From an uncultured Cytophagales bacterium (GTDB lineage Bacteria; Bacteroidota; Bacteroidia; Cytophagales; Thermonemataceae), in NCBI GenBank assembly GCA_938002655.1, contig CALLAC010000005.1:62001-126000 (forward strand): 64,000 nt of DNA, read 5' to 3'. Each line of letters starts with the position of its first letter. The first letter of the stretch is position 1. The translations under genes and the position numbers were made by a program. The notes under the pieces are model-generated. The model saw only the letters and a program-made list of their open reading frames with translations. It made no database searches and was not told where the DNA came from. Below are positions 6,866-15,561 of this stretch, piece by piece.

Positions 6866-9028
6866 TTACTTTTGAGCCGTTTGCTCTTGTACTTTAATAT
6901 CAGTACCCAAGCGTTGCAAATAGGCTATCAGAGCCACGATTTCGGTATTTTTCTCTACTTTTACCTTTTCTTTTTTCAAATTTTCTACAATTTGCGTAGC
7001 TTGTTCATCAATTTTCTTGCGAGCGTTCTGGATGTCTTCATCGCTATAAGGAACCCCCATTGCTCGGAGTACCTGCATTTTCTTTTCAATATCGGCGTAA
7101 TCCATTGTATTTTCTAAAAGCCAAGGATAAGGAGGCATAATAGAGCCAGGCGACATAGAAACAGGCTCTCGCATATGATGATAATGCCAAGAATCAGGAT
7201 ATTTCTTGCCAAGTCTCATCAAATCGGGCCCTGTACGTTTAGAACCCCACAAGAAAGGGTGGTCATACACATACTCACCTGATTTGGAATATTCGCCGTA
7301 GCGTTCGGTCTCAGAGCGAAAAGGACGAACCAATTGGGTATGGCAAGCATTACAACCTTCACGAATGTATAAATCTCTGCCTTCCAATTCTAATGGGGTG
7401 TAGGGTTTTACACTGGCAATGGTGGGGATGTTTTCTTTGATAACAAAAGTAGGTATCATTTGAACTAAACCACCAATAGAAACTACAATTAAAGAAGTAA
7501 CGAGCATTAACAAAGGTTTGGTTTCAAAAATTTTATGCCAACCTTTGAGTTCGCCTACGGGTTGGGTGCGGAAAGAAACTGCTTCTGCGGCTTCATTAGC
7601 AACGAATTTTCCTTGTTTGGCAGTTTTCCAAAGGTTATACATCATTACGATAAGTCCTGTAAAGTAGAGTGTTCCGCCGATACCCCGCATTACATACATA
7701 GGTATGATTTTAGTAACAGTATCCAAGAAGTTTCCATAACGCAAAGTACCATCTTCGGCAAATTCTTTCCACATCAAGCCTTGTGTAAAGCCTGAAATAT
7801 ACATTGGAATAGCATAGAATACAATACCAAGCGTAGCAATCCAGAAATGGGTGTTCATTAGTTTTTTGGAGTAAATTTCAGTTTGATACAAGCGTGGTAC
7901 GAGATAATACAAGATAGCAAAGGTCATCATACCATTCCATCCTAAAGCTCCTACGTGTACGTGTGCTACAACCCAATCGGTAAAATGAGCAATAGCATTT
8001 ACATTTTTGAGTGAAAGCATAGGTCCTTCAAAAGTTGCCATCAGGTAGGCGGTAATGGCAACAACCATCATTTTCAGCGAAGCATCGTCGCGTACTTTAT
8101 CCCATGCTCCACGAAGGGTGAGTAAGCCATTGATACCACCACCCCAAGAAGGAGCAATAAGCATTACAGAAAATACTACGCCCAAAGATTGTACCCAATC
8201 GGGAGTAGAAGAGTAAAGCAAATGATGAGGGCCTGCCCAGATGTAGATAAAAATCAGTGTCCAGAAATGGAGAATGGAAAGTTTGTAAGAGTATATTGGG
8301 CGGTTTGCCATTTTAGGTAAATAGTAGTACATCATTCCTAAATAAGGTGTAGTGAGGAAAAATGCAACGGCATTGTGCCCATACCACCATTGTACAAGAG
8401 CATCTTGTACACCTGCAAAAAGAGAGTAGCTCTTTAAGAAATTTACAGGTAACTCAAATGAATTGACAATATGTAGCATTGCCACAGTTACCCACGAAGC
8501 AATGTAGAACCAAATAGCCGCATAGATGTGCTTTTCACGACGTTTGATGAGTGTTCCGAACATATTGATACCAAACACCACCCAAACTAGTGTAATGGCA
8601 ATATCAATTGGCCACTCCAATTCTGCATACTCTTTTGAACTTGTAATGCCAAGTGGTAAAGTGATAGCGGCAGAGAGAATAATCAGTTGCCAGCCCCAAA
8701 AGTGTATTTGGCTGAGCAAATCGCTAAACATACGTGTTTTGAGTAGGCGTTGCATAGAATGATACACGCCCATAAAAATCGCATTACCTACAAAGGCGAA
8801 AATAACGGCATTGGTATGCAAAGGACGAATACGCCCAAAAGTAGTGTAAGGTATGCCGAAATTCAGTTCGGGGAAAACGAGCTGAAAGGCAACCAACAGA
8901 CCTACAAGCATTCCAATTATCCCAAAAACTACCGTAGCAATACCGAAATTACGAACAATCGTGTTGTCGTACTCAAACTTTTCCAGTACGCCACTATGAG
9001 TGTGAATAGATGAAGTTTTTACTTCCAT
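6866..9028 (-). CDS. ccoN: Fused cbb3 cytochrome c oxidase subunits I and II (CcoN-CcoO)
   Basis: A 720-residue fusion of the haem-copper catalytic subunit CcoN and the mono-haem cytochrome c subunit CcoO. The N-terminal part (about 1-480) has around twelve to fourteen membrane segments with ligand motifs RPLHTNAVIF, QWWYGHNAV, WAGPHHLLY and HVHVGALGW. The C-terminal part carries CNACH at residues 559-563, followed by the typical CcoO features RPFRSETERYG, RTGPDLMR and MPPYPWL. Together they reduce O2 to water with proton pumping and high oxygen affinity. The fusion is in one uninterrupted frame. I know this arrangement from other Bacteroidota, so it is not a sequencing artefact. Confidence 0.97.
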   Translation of the reverse strand: MEVKTSSIHTHSGVLEKFEYDNTIVRNFGIATVVFGIIGMLVGLLVAFQLVFPELNFGIPYTTFGRIRPLHTNAVIFAFVGNAIFMGVYHSMQRLLKTRMFSDLLSQIHFWGWQLIILSAAITLPLGITSSKEYAELEWPIDIAITLVWVVFGINMFGTLIKRREKHIYAAIWFYIASWVTVAMLHIVNSFELPVNFLKSYSLFAGVQDALVQWWYGHNAVAFFLTTPYLGMMYYYLPKMANRPIYSYKLSILHFWTLIFIYIWAGPHHLLYSSTPDWVQSLGVVFSVMLIAPSWGGGINGLLTLRGAWDKVRDDASLKMMVVAITAYLMATFEGPMLSLKNVNAIAHFTDWVVAHVHVGALGWNGMMTFAILYYLVPRLYQTEIYSKKLMNTHFWIATLGIVFYAIPMYISGFTQGLMWKEFAEDGTLRYGNFLDTVTKIIPMYVMRGIGGTLYFTGLIVMMYNLWKTAKQGKFVANEAAEAVSFRTQPVGELKGWHKIFETKPLLMLVTSLIVVSIGGLVQMIPTFVIKENIPTIASVKPYTPLELEGRDLYIREGCNACHTQLVRPFRSETERYGEYSKSGEYVYDHPFLWGSKRTGPDLMRLGKKYPDSWHYHHMREPVSMSPGSIMPPYPWLLENTMDYADIEKKMQVLRAMGVPYSDEDIQNARKKIDEQATQIVENLKKEKVKVEKNTEIVALIAYLQRLGTDIKVQEQTAQK

Positions 9029-9041
9029 AACTTATTGATTT

Positions 9042-9218
9042 TTAGGTTTTGGATGAAAAATTATCGGGGTTAGAGGGTTTTTTATCTTCAAAAAGCATTC
9101 GTATTGAAGGCGTATAGTCATCTTCATATTGTCCGCTTCGCAAATTCCACAGGAACGCCAACAGAAATAGCGTTCCCATGATTACACTGAGACTCAAAAG
9201 AAAATAAATCACTGACAT
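9042..9218 (-). CDS. ccoS: cbb3-type oxidase assembly protein CcoS
   Basis: A 58-residue gene read by hand on the minus strand; ATG at 9218 and TAA ending at 9042. The protein starts MSVIYFLLSLSVIMG, has one membrane segment (about 3-24), and then the short FLWNLRSGQYEDDYTPSIRM region typical of CcoS (family form FxWAxxxGQFDD). CcoS is needed to insert haem and copper into the cbb3 core in other bacteria. It lies 12 bases after ccoI and 13 bases before ccoNO, the usual ccoI-ccoS order of assembly genes. Confidence 0.93.
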   Translation of the reverse strand: MSVIYFLLSLSVIMGTLFLLAFLWNLRSGQYEDDYTPSIRMLFEDKKPSNPDNFSSKT

Positions 9219-9230
9219 ACAATTTGATCG

Positions 9231-11681
9231 TTAAGTTTTAAGAATACTTCTGGCCTTAGCTTTTACGCTCAAAGTAGTAAAAGCTACTACCGTAATGGAA
9301 CTCAAAGGCATTAGCACCGCCGCAATGAGTGGCGAAAGCGTGCCTTGTACTGCAAATGAAAGTCCTATAATGTTGTAAATCAGAGATATTACAAAACTTT
9401 GCTTGATAACATTCATACTTTTGCGAGCCAGTTTCAAAAATCCTTCCACTTTATCCATTGCCGAGCCGTCCAGAATAGCATCGGATGCAGGAGTGAAGTA
9501 GGCGATGTTTTCGGTTACAGCTACCCCTACATCAGCTTTTTGCAGTGCACCTGCGTCATTTAAGCCATCGCCGAGCATCATTACTTTTTTACCGCTTTTT
9601 TGTAAATTTTTTACAAATTCCCATTTATTGTGAGGCGATTGATTGAAGTGCATTTTTTCGTTTTTCAAGAAATATTTTACAAGGTATGGGGCTTCGTTTG
9701 CATTATCACCTGAGAGTAAGTGCAAGTCGTAGCCTCTGTTCCATAGTTTTTGAGTAAGTATAGCTATTGCCTTGCGATAGCTATTGCGAAACAGAAAATA
9801 TCCTCTCAACTGACCATTTATTTTTACAAACACTTTGCTGTGATAATCTTGTGAGGGTATTTCTACTGCAAGCCACTTTGCCGAACCTAATTGTACCCAT
9901 AGATTTTCAACTTTACCACTGATACCTTTACCTGTGATTTCTTCAAAGTCTTGGATTTCTATTTCTTTGGGAAGTTCCAAAGTCAGATATTGGTAAATTT
10001 GTTGTGAAAGTGGGTGCGTAGAATTACGAGCAAGTAACTTGATAGCTATTTTTTCTGCTTCTGATAATTCTTGCTGTATGGTTTTCCACTCGATTTGAGC
10101 CTTATCGGTTTCAGTAATGGTGCCAGTTTTATCAAACACAAGGGTATCAATCTGAGCCATTTGCTCAATAACGGCTACATTTTTAAGATACAATTTGGCT
10201 TTACCCATTGTACGCATAGCTGTACCCAAAGCAAAAGGAGACGAAAGTGCCAAAGCACAAGGACAGCCAATAATTAGCACTGCTGTAAAAGCATTGATAG
10301 CTCTTGCCAAATCGTTTTGCCACAGCCAATACACAATTGCTCCGAAAGCTATTGCTAAAAGGGCAAAGGTGAAATACTTGCTCAAAAAGTTTTGCAAACG
10401 TACAGCGGCATCTTGGCCAATTTTTTTCTTTTGAAATTCATCTTTGTTCCAAAGCTCTGTTAGATAGCTTTGCGAAACAGGTTTCACAACTTCCAGCTCA
10501 ATGGTAGAACCAACTTGTTTGCCTCCTGCATAAATAATTTCGCCCAATACTTTTTCCACAGGCATAGCTTCGCCTGTTACGAAGCTATAATCAATATTAG
10601 CCTCACCTTTGAGCAGAATACTATCAGCAGGAATAAGTTCTTGGTTACGAATAATTATTCTATCGCCTACTTTGAGCTGAGCAACAGGCACTTGCTTTTC
10701 AGTGCCTTCGGTAGTTTGTACGCTCACAGCTACGGGGAAATAAGCTTTGAAATCTCTGTCGTAGCGGAGTATATCGTAGGTGCGTTGCTGAAACCATTTT
10801 CCTAGAAGCAAAAAGAAAATAAGTCCTGCAAGGGTATCTAGATAGCCTGCACCTATATCAGCAAAAATTTCATAAGTACTGCGAGTAAGCAGCACTATCA
10901 GCCCAAGAGCCAAAGGAAAATCAATATTCATAATGCCTTTGCGAAGGCTTTGGTAAGCGGAATGGATATAGCCCCAGCCCGAATAGAAAAAAGCAGGCAA
11001 AACAATTAGTAAGTTGATGTATTGGAAAAACTTACGAAAAGAGCCTTCCGAATGGCTATCAAAACCGAAGTATTCGGGAAAGCTAATCAGCATAACATTA
11101 CCAAAGGCAAAGCCTGCTACGGCAATTTTGGCAATAATTTGTTTTTGCTCTTGGCTAAGTAGTTTTTGTTCGTTTTCAGCTTTTTCGGTGTCGCTTAATG
11201 TAATATATGGCTCATAACCGATTTGAGCCATTAGGCTTACGATAGCCTGCAAATCTGTTGTTTTTTCTAGATAGCTTACAGAGACTTGTTTTTTAAGAAA
11301 ATCTACGCGGCTGTATTGGATGCCTTTGTTGAGTTTGGGTAAATTTTCCAAGAGCCAAATGCAAGAGCTACAATGAATAGAAGGTACATAGAAAGTGATT
11401 TTAGCAATATTGCCATCAGAAAAATCTAGCAGTTTGGCTTTGATTTCAGGGAGATTCAGATAAGCATATTTTTCAGCTTTTACTTCGGCTTTCTGCGAAA
11501 TACGTTGCAAATCTTCCATTGTATAATATTCGCACAAGCCATTTTCTTGCAAGAGAGCATATACTTGTTGGCAACCATTACAGCAAAAAGGCTTATCATC
11601 GTAGAATATAGTTTCATTGGGCTTGCAAGTGTCGCCGCAATGGTAGCAAGTAGTAGCAATATGTGTATGAGTAGCCGACAT
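9231..11681 (-). CDS. ccoI: Copper-transporting P-type ATPase for cbb3 oxidase assembly (CcoI/FixI)
   Basis: An 816-residue P1B-type ATPase that exports copper for insertion into the cbb3 oxidase. Order of features: a cysteine-rich N-terminal metal-binding domain (CYHCGDTC, then CCNGC, about 12-40) and an HMA domain with SIHCSSC (about 100-106). The membrane part carries C473-P474-C475 in the sixth core helix; then come the phosphorylation site DKTGT with D517 and the hinge motif GDGLNDAGAL. Eight membrane segments are expected. The extra N-terminal cysteine domain is usual for the CcoI branch. The gene follows the trx-like gene by 2 bases and precedes ccoS by 12, so it belongs to the oxidase operon. 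Confidence 0.96.
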   Translation of the reverse strand: MSATHTHIATTCYHCGDTCKPNETIFYDDKPFCCNGCQQVYALLQENGLCEYYTMEDLQRISQKAEVKAEKYAYLNLPEIKAKLLDFSDGNIAKITFYVPSIHCSSCIWLLENLPKLNKGIQYSRVDFLKKQVSVSYLEKTTDLQAIVSLMAQIGYEPYITLSDTEKAENEQKLLSQEQKQIIAKIAVAGFAFGNVMLISFPEYFGFDSHSEGSFRKFFQYINLLIVLPAFFYSGWGYIHSAYQSLRKGIMNIDFPLALGLIVLLTRSTYEIFADIGAGYLDTLAGLIFFLLLGKWFQQRTYDILRYDRDFKAYFPVAVSVQTTEGTEKQVPVAQLKVGDRIIIRNQELIPADSILLKGEANIDYSFVTGEAMPVEKVLGEIIYAGGKQVGSTIELEVVKPVSQSYLTELWNKDEFQKKKIGQDAAVRLQNFLSKYFTFALLAIAFGAIVYWLWQNDLARAINAFTAVLIIGCPCALALSSPFALGTAMRTMGKAKLYLKNVAVIEQMAQIDTLVFDKTGTITETDKAQIEWKTIQQELSEAEKIAIKLLARNSTHPLSQQIYQYLTLELPKEIEIQDFEEITGKGISGKVENLWVQLGSAKWLAVEIPSQDYHSKVFVKINGQLRGYFLFRNSYRKAIAILTQKLWNRGYDLHLLSGDNANEAPYLVKYFLKNEKMHFNQSPHNKWEFVKNLQKSGKKVMMLGDGLNDAGALQKADVGVAVTENIAYFTPASDAILDGSAMDKVEGFLKLARKSMNVIKQSFVISLIYNIIGLSFAVQGTLSPLIAAVLMPLSSITVVAFTTLSVKAKARSILKT

Positions 11682-11683
11682 AA

Positions 11684-12019
11684 TTACTGCAAAATATTTT
11701 TAGCTTTCAAGTCTTGGATTATTTCCTCTATAAGTGTTTCATTGATGCTTTCTTGGGCAAATCTGCCAATTTCTTTATCTTCAAAAATGAGGATTAGCTT
11801 TGGGAAACGCCTGACATTAAAACTTTTGGTAAGTTCGGGATGAAGGTTTGCGTCAATGCTAAAAAAGTGCATCTTGCTTGCTTGGGTATAAGAAGAAAGC
11901 AGATTTTCTGTATGCAATGCAATTTTTTGTTCATCTCTATTAGAATAAAAAAAGAGAACGATGAGTTTGGTAAGCGTTTTAGGCTCTATTTTCCGACTGA
12001 TAAATTCTTTAACGGTCAT
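11684..12019 (-). CDS. Thioredoxin-fold protein lacking the CxxC active site
   Basis: A 111-residue cytoplasmic protein with thioredoxin-fold features: a beta strand LIVLFFYSN at about 19-27, the segment HPELTKSFNVRRFP (about 60-73) and the cis-proline P73 followed by KLILIFEDKEIGRF. Where thioredoxins have WCxxC this protein has SNRDEQ, with no cysteine anywhere in the sequence, so it cannot be a dithiol oxidoreductase. It is the first gene of the cbb3 operon, only 2 bases before ccoI, which suggests a role in oxidase or copper-ATPase assembly or regulation. That role is inferred from position only. Confidence 0.75.
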   Translation of the reverse strand: MTVKEFISRKIEPKTLTKLIVLFFYSNRDEQKIALHTENLLSSYTQASKMHFFSIDANLHPELTKSFNVRRFPKLILIFEDKEIGRFAQESINETLIEEIIQDLKAKNILQ

Positions 12020-12041
12020 AAATCCATACTATTTCTGTTTT

Positions 12042-12049
12042 CAAAATTA
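12042..12049 (-). promoter_or_regulatory. Candidate -7 promoter element of the cbb3 operon
   Basis: On the minus strand bases 12049-12042 read TAATTTTG, a full match to TAnnTTTG, 22 bases before the ATG of the thioredoxin-fold gene. No good TTG is seen 17-23 bases upstream, so an activator may be needed; see the dyad at 12094-12107. Confidence 0.5.
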
Positions 12050-12088
12050 GTATGGAAAAACGAGGAGAAATATGAGTTTTTGGAGCAG

Positions 12089-12107
12089 AAAAACTGACTT
12101 TTGTCAG
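12089..12107 (-). terminator. Terminator of wzz-lpxB, or FNR-like dyad upstream of the cbb3 operon
   Basis: CTGAC (12094-12098) and GTCAG (12103-12107) flank TTTT. Read on the minus strand the stem begins 3 bases after the lpxB stop and is followed by TTTTT (12093-12089), fitting a short terminator. The same 5-4-5 dyad also resembles an FNR/CRP-family site and lies about 65 bases upstream of the predicted cbb3 transcription start. Confidence 0.6.
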
Positions 12108-12110
12108 GGA

Positions 12111-13217
12111 CTACTTGCTCAAATAGTCAATCATTTTCTGAGCTGCTGTTTGCGAAGCACCTACATTACCCATTATGTGTTTGAGTGTAAGGTAATTTTG
12201 GAGCATTTTTTCGCGTGCTTCTCCTGAAACAATCTTTTCTAATTCTTTTCGCAAGTTTTCGGTGGTTAGGTTATTTTGGATAAGTTCGGTTACTACTGGT
12301 TGGTTCATGATGAGATTGACAAGAGAAATATAACGCACCTGTACCAATCGTTTGGCGATTTGATACGAAAGAGCATTGCCTTTGTAGCAAACTACCTGTG
12401 GCACACCAAAAAGAGCTGTTTCCAGAGTGGCTGTACCCGAAGTAACTACTGCCGTATGAGCCTGAGCCAGTAAATCGTAAGTTTGATTATACAAAACAGG
12501 AATTTCGTATTTTTTGCAAATACCATACATTTCGGAAGGCAAATTATCTACCCCTGCTACTACCCACTGAAACTCTTCAAAATAAGGTTTACAAGAAAGC
12601 ATAATGGGTAGAATATAATGTAGTTCGCTTTTTCGGCTGCCAGGTAAAACAGCTAAAATAGGCTTTTGGGGCGAAAGATTATTTTTCTTGAAAAAATTTT
12701 CATCTCCTTTGAAACTATAAATAGCATCTAAAAGAGGGTTGCCTACGTAATCTACTTCGTAGCTGAATTTTTTGTAAAAGTCTTTTTCAAAGGGTAGAAT
12801 AACAAACATTCTATCCACATATTTCTTGATTTTGTAGGCACGGCTGGTATTCCAAGCCCAAATTTTAGGAGAAATGTAATAAAAAGTGCGAATATGATGC
12901 TTTTTACAAAAGCGGGCTATTCGCATATTAAATCCTGCAAAATCTACTAAAATGATTACATCGGGCTTGTAGGCGAGAATATCTTTTTGGCAGAGTGAAA
13001 GAAACTTAAAAATTTTAGGAAGTCTAAAAAGTACTTCTATAAAGCCCATTACAGCAATTTCTTTGTAATGCAAAAATAACTTTCCGCCTATGCTTTGCAT
13101 TTGTTCGCCCCCTAAAAAACGAAAGTCAGCTTGGCTATCCAGATTTTTGATAGCTTTCATCAGATTAGAGGCGTGTAAATCGCCCGAACGCTCACCAACT
13201 ACCAAATAGTATTTCAC
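12111..13217 (-). CDS. lpxB: Lipid-A-disaccharide synthase
   Basis: Joins UDP-2,3-diacylglucosamine and lipid X to form the lipid A disaccharide, a glycosyltransferase family 19 step at the cytoplasmic face of the inner membrane. The 368-residue length and the signatures fit LpxB: N-terminal YLVVGERSGDLHASNLMKAI, the ILVDFAGFNMR segment, YISPKIWAW, and VLPGSRKSE with a late TSGTATLETALFG motif. It follows the Wzz-like gene by 6 bases, so both are probably cotranscribed. The usual lpxA/lpxD/fabZ neighbours are absent here. Read-through into the downstream cbb3 operon is probably stopped by the hairpin at 12089-12107. Confidence 0.96.
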   Translation of the reverse strand: MKYYLVVGERSGDLHASNLMKAIKNLDSQADFRFLGGEQMQSIGGKLFLHYKEIAVMGFIEVLFRLPKIFKFLSLCQKDILAYKPDVIILVDFAGFNMRIARFCKKHHIRTFYYISPKIWAWNTSRAYKIKKYVDRMFVILPFEKDFYKKFSYEVDYVGNPLLDAIYSFKGDENFFKKNNLSPQKPILAVLPGSRKSELHYILPIMLSCKPYFEEFQWVVAGVDNLPSEMYGICKKYEIPVLYNQTYDLLAQAHTAVVTSGTATLETALFGVPQVVCYKGNALSYQIAKRLVQVRYISLVNLIMNQPVVTELIQNNLTTENLRKELEKIVSGEAREKMLQNYLTLKHIMGNVGASQTAAQKMIDYLSK

Positions 13218-13223
13218 AATTTT

Positions 13224-14087
13224 TTATAGCGAAGTTGAGGTTTCTCGTTGACGGATAAGTTTGATAAGTTCAATAATCAATCCCCATAGTACGCCTAAGA
13301 CAAATCCAATAAAAGCCGAAATCCCTAATGTATCTTCTATAGAAAATTTGACAGGTTTTCGGTAGTGAGTAAAATCTTTGATAACCTTTATATCTTGGGG
13401 AAAGGCTAACTCTTCTCTTACCTGATTTTCTGCATGATAAAGTCTGAGTAGCTCTGTCGAAAATTCATTACCACTATTAAGAATAATAGGATTTTTGGAT
13501 AAAAAACTAGCTTCTACGATACGTTTTACACTGTCTACGTGTCTAATTTCTTTTTGTATTTGTAGGAGCATACGCTCTCTACCTTCTTTGAATAGCTGAG
13601 TTCTTTTTTGTACATAAGGCAGGTTTTCTAAATAATTGATAAATCCTTGCTGAATTCTCTCGAAATTTTTGTTATCAGTAGTTTCTATGATAAGGGTAAG
13701 GGTAGAATCCTTGCGTATATCTTTGTCAATATTTTTTTGAATTTCACGATTGAGAGTGGCTTCTAACTTTTTAATTTTCGTGGCAATGTCTTTGGGCAAA
13801 CCTGTAAGTTTTTCAATTTCAGTGTAATTTTCTTCTCGTACCAAGTTATTGAGCGTATTTGTTACTCCTGCTACTTCTGAGGCATTCATTGAACGCGACT
13901 GAAAAATCATTGTAGATCGGTAGCGAGGCTGGAAAACCAAATAACTACTTAATGTCCCCAATCCGATACAAGCAACCATTACTGCCAAAATGAGTAAAAT
14001 TCGCTTTTTGAAAAATTTGTAAATCTTAATAATTAGATCTAATAGGTCAATTTCCTCGTAAGTTTGTGGGGAATTGGTTGTATTCAT
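13224..14087 (-). CDS. Wzz-like chain-length determinant / polysaccharide co-polymerase
   Basis: A 287-residue inner-membrane protein with the Wzz topology: a short cytoplasmic N-terminus, a membrane segment at about 33-53, a periplasmic alpha-helical and coiled-coil region of about 200 residues, and a second membrane segment at about 256-276. The RYRSTMIFQSR stretch after the first helix is typical of the family. Wzz proteins set O-antigen or capsule chain length. There is no attached tyrosine kinase domain and no polysaccharide cluster in view, so the polymer is unknown. It precedes lpxB by 6 bases and is divergent from murF. A -7 element (TATTTTTG, minus strand 14115-14108) lies 20 bases before its ATG. 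Confidence 0.85.
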   Translation of the reverse strand: MNTTNSPQTYEEIDLLDLIIKIYKFFKKRILLILAVMVACIGLGTLSSYLVFQPRYRSTMIFQSRSMNASEVAGVTNTLNNLVREENYTEIEKLTGLPKDIATKIKKLEATLNREIQKNIDKDIRKDSTLTLIIETTDNKNFERIQQGFINYLENLPYVQKRTQLFKEGRERMLLQIQKEIRHVDSVKRIVEASFLSKNPIILNSGNEFSTELLRLYHAENQVREELAFPQDIKVIKDFTHYRKPVKFSIEDTLGISAFIGFVLGVLWGLIIELIKLIRQRETSTSL

Positions 14088-14133
14088 ATGTTTTAGCGTT
14101 TATTGGGCAAAAATATAAATTTTTTGAGTTTTT

Positions 14134-14163
14134 TTTGAGAGCTTTTGTTTATTTTTATTTTTG
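14134..14163 (+). promoter_or_regulatory. Promoter of murF
   Basis: TTTG at 14134-14137, an 18-base spacer, then TATTTTTG at 14156-14163. The predicted start is near 14170, which supports the ATG at 14184 over the upstream in-frame start at 14145. Confidence 0.6.
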
Positions 14164-14183
14164 CTTTTGTAAAATGCAATTTT

Positions 14184-15482
14184 ATGCAGATAAGTCAGCT
14201 TTATCAAATTTATCTTGCTCATCGTAAAGTTTCCACCGATACTCGTAAAATAGAAAAAGGAAGCCTTTTTTTTGCTTTGAAAGGGGCAAATTTCAATGGA
14301 AACACTTTCGCCCAGGAAGCTCTGGCAAAAGGAGCCGAATATGCCATTATTGATGAAAAAAAATATCAAACAAGTGAAAAATGTATTTTGGTAAAAAATG
14401 CTTTGCAAACCTTACAAAAATTAGCCCAAATACACCGCCAGCACTTGCAAATCCCTTTCATAGTTATTGCAGGCTCTAATGGCAAAACTACCACCAAAGA
14501 ACTTACAGCTCTTGTTTTATCGCAGAAATATCAAACTTTTGCTACTCAAGGCAATTTGAATAATCATATCGGGATACCACTTACTATTCTTTCCATTCCC
14601 CAAGATACCGAAATCGCTGTTATTGAACTTGGTGCAAATCATATTGGCGAAACGGCTTTCTTGTGTAGAATTGCACAACCTAATTTGGGTGTTATAACAA
14701 ATATTGGTTTAGACCATCTGGAAGGCTTTGGCAGTATTGAAGGCGTCAAGCAAGCAAATGGAGAACTTTACAGATACCTGAAAAAAAATAAAGGCATAAT
14801 TTTTCTGAATACTAATGAAAAAGAACTGCTAACACTTGCACAAAAAAGCAAATTTCCTAAAAAGCGAATCTTTACTTATCCCAATGAAAAAGATTATCTG
14901 CATTGTAAATTAGTCAATTCAGACTTTTTTGTGGCTTACGAAAATGAGCAAGGCAATTTCATTCAAACACAACTGATAGGTAAGTATAATTTTGCAAATA
15001 TTGCAACTGCTTTATGTATAGGCAAATATTTAGGTGTTCCTGCTGATAGAATGGACGAAGCAATTTTGAGCTATAAGCCCTGCAACAATCGCTCTCAAAT
15101 TTTACAGCAAAATACCAATATTATTATTCTTGACGCCTACAATGCCAATCCGAGTTCTATGAGAGAAGCTATTGAGAATTTTGCCCATATTCCAAGCGCT
15201 CAACCCAAAGGAGTAATTCTGGGGCAAATGAACGAACTTGGTTCTTACAGCTACACCGAACACCAAAATTTGGGCAAATTGCTTGCAGAAAAAAACTTTG
15301 ATTTGGTTATTTTATACGGAAATGAAATGCAACCTGCCTTGGAGTTTTTGCCCAAAGCCTACTTTTTTACAGATAAATTTTCTTTGCATAATTGGCTCAA
15401 AGAAAAGAATTTACAAGATTGGCTCTTGCTTGTAAAGGGCTCAAGAAGCATGCAAATGGAAAGTATTTTAGAAGTTGTGTAG
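14184..15482 (+). CDS. murF: UDP-N-acetylmuramoyl-tripeptide--D-alanyl-D-alanine ligase
   Basis: Adds D-Ala-D-Ala to UDP-MurNAc-tripeptide with ATP, the last cytoplasmic step in making the peptidoglycan pentapeptide. The protein has 432 residues from this ATG. It shows the MurF N-terminal uridine-binding part (STDTRKIEKGSLFFALKG, about 17-34), the ATP loop GSNGKTTTKE at 97-106, the ELGANHIGE segment, and NIGLDHLEGFGS. The C-terminal Mur ligase part has ILDAYNANPSSM. The start at 14145 would add 13 hydrophobic residues and lies upstream of the promoter, so it is rejected. murF stands outside any dcw cluster here. Confidence 0.96.
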   Translation: MQISQLYQIYLAHRKVSTDTRKIEKGSLFFALKGANFNGNTFAQEALAKGAEYAIIDEKKYQTSEKCILVKNALQTLQKLAQIHRQHLQIPFIVIAGSNGKTTTKELTALVLSQKYQTFATQGNLNNHIGIPLTILSIPQDTEIAVIELGANHIGETAFLCRIAQPNLGVITNIGLDHLEGFGSIEGVKQANGELYRYLKKNKGIIFLNTNEKELLTLAQKSKFPKKRIFTYPNEKDYLHCKLVNSDFFVAYENEQGNFIQTQLIGKYNFANIATALCIGKYLGVPADRMDEAILSYKPCNNRSQILQQNTNIIILDAYNANPSSMREAIENFAHIPSAQPKGVILGQMNELGSYSYTEHQNLGKLLAEKNFDLVILYGNEMQPALEFLPKAYFFTDKFSLHNWLKEKNLQDWLLLVKGSRSMQMESILEVV

Positions 15483-15561
15483 TTTTAGATTAATTTTTTG
15501 AATACTTTGAACCTTCGGCACTTTTTTGTAGTTTTGTTTTTGTTAATTTTGAAAAAATCTT

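Noticed and set aside
15529-15551. Possible full promoter for the ABC exporter
   Set aside because: The -7 element is good, but the nearest TTTG gives a 15-base spacer, outside the usual 17-23, so only the -7 part is mentioned with the gene.
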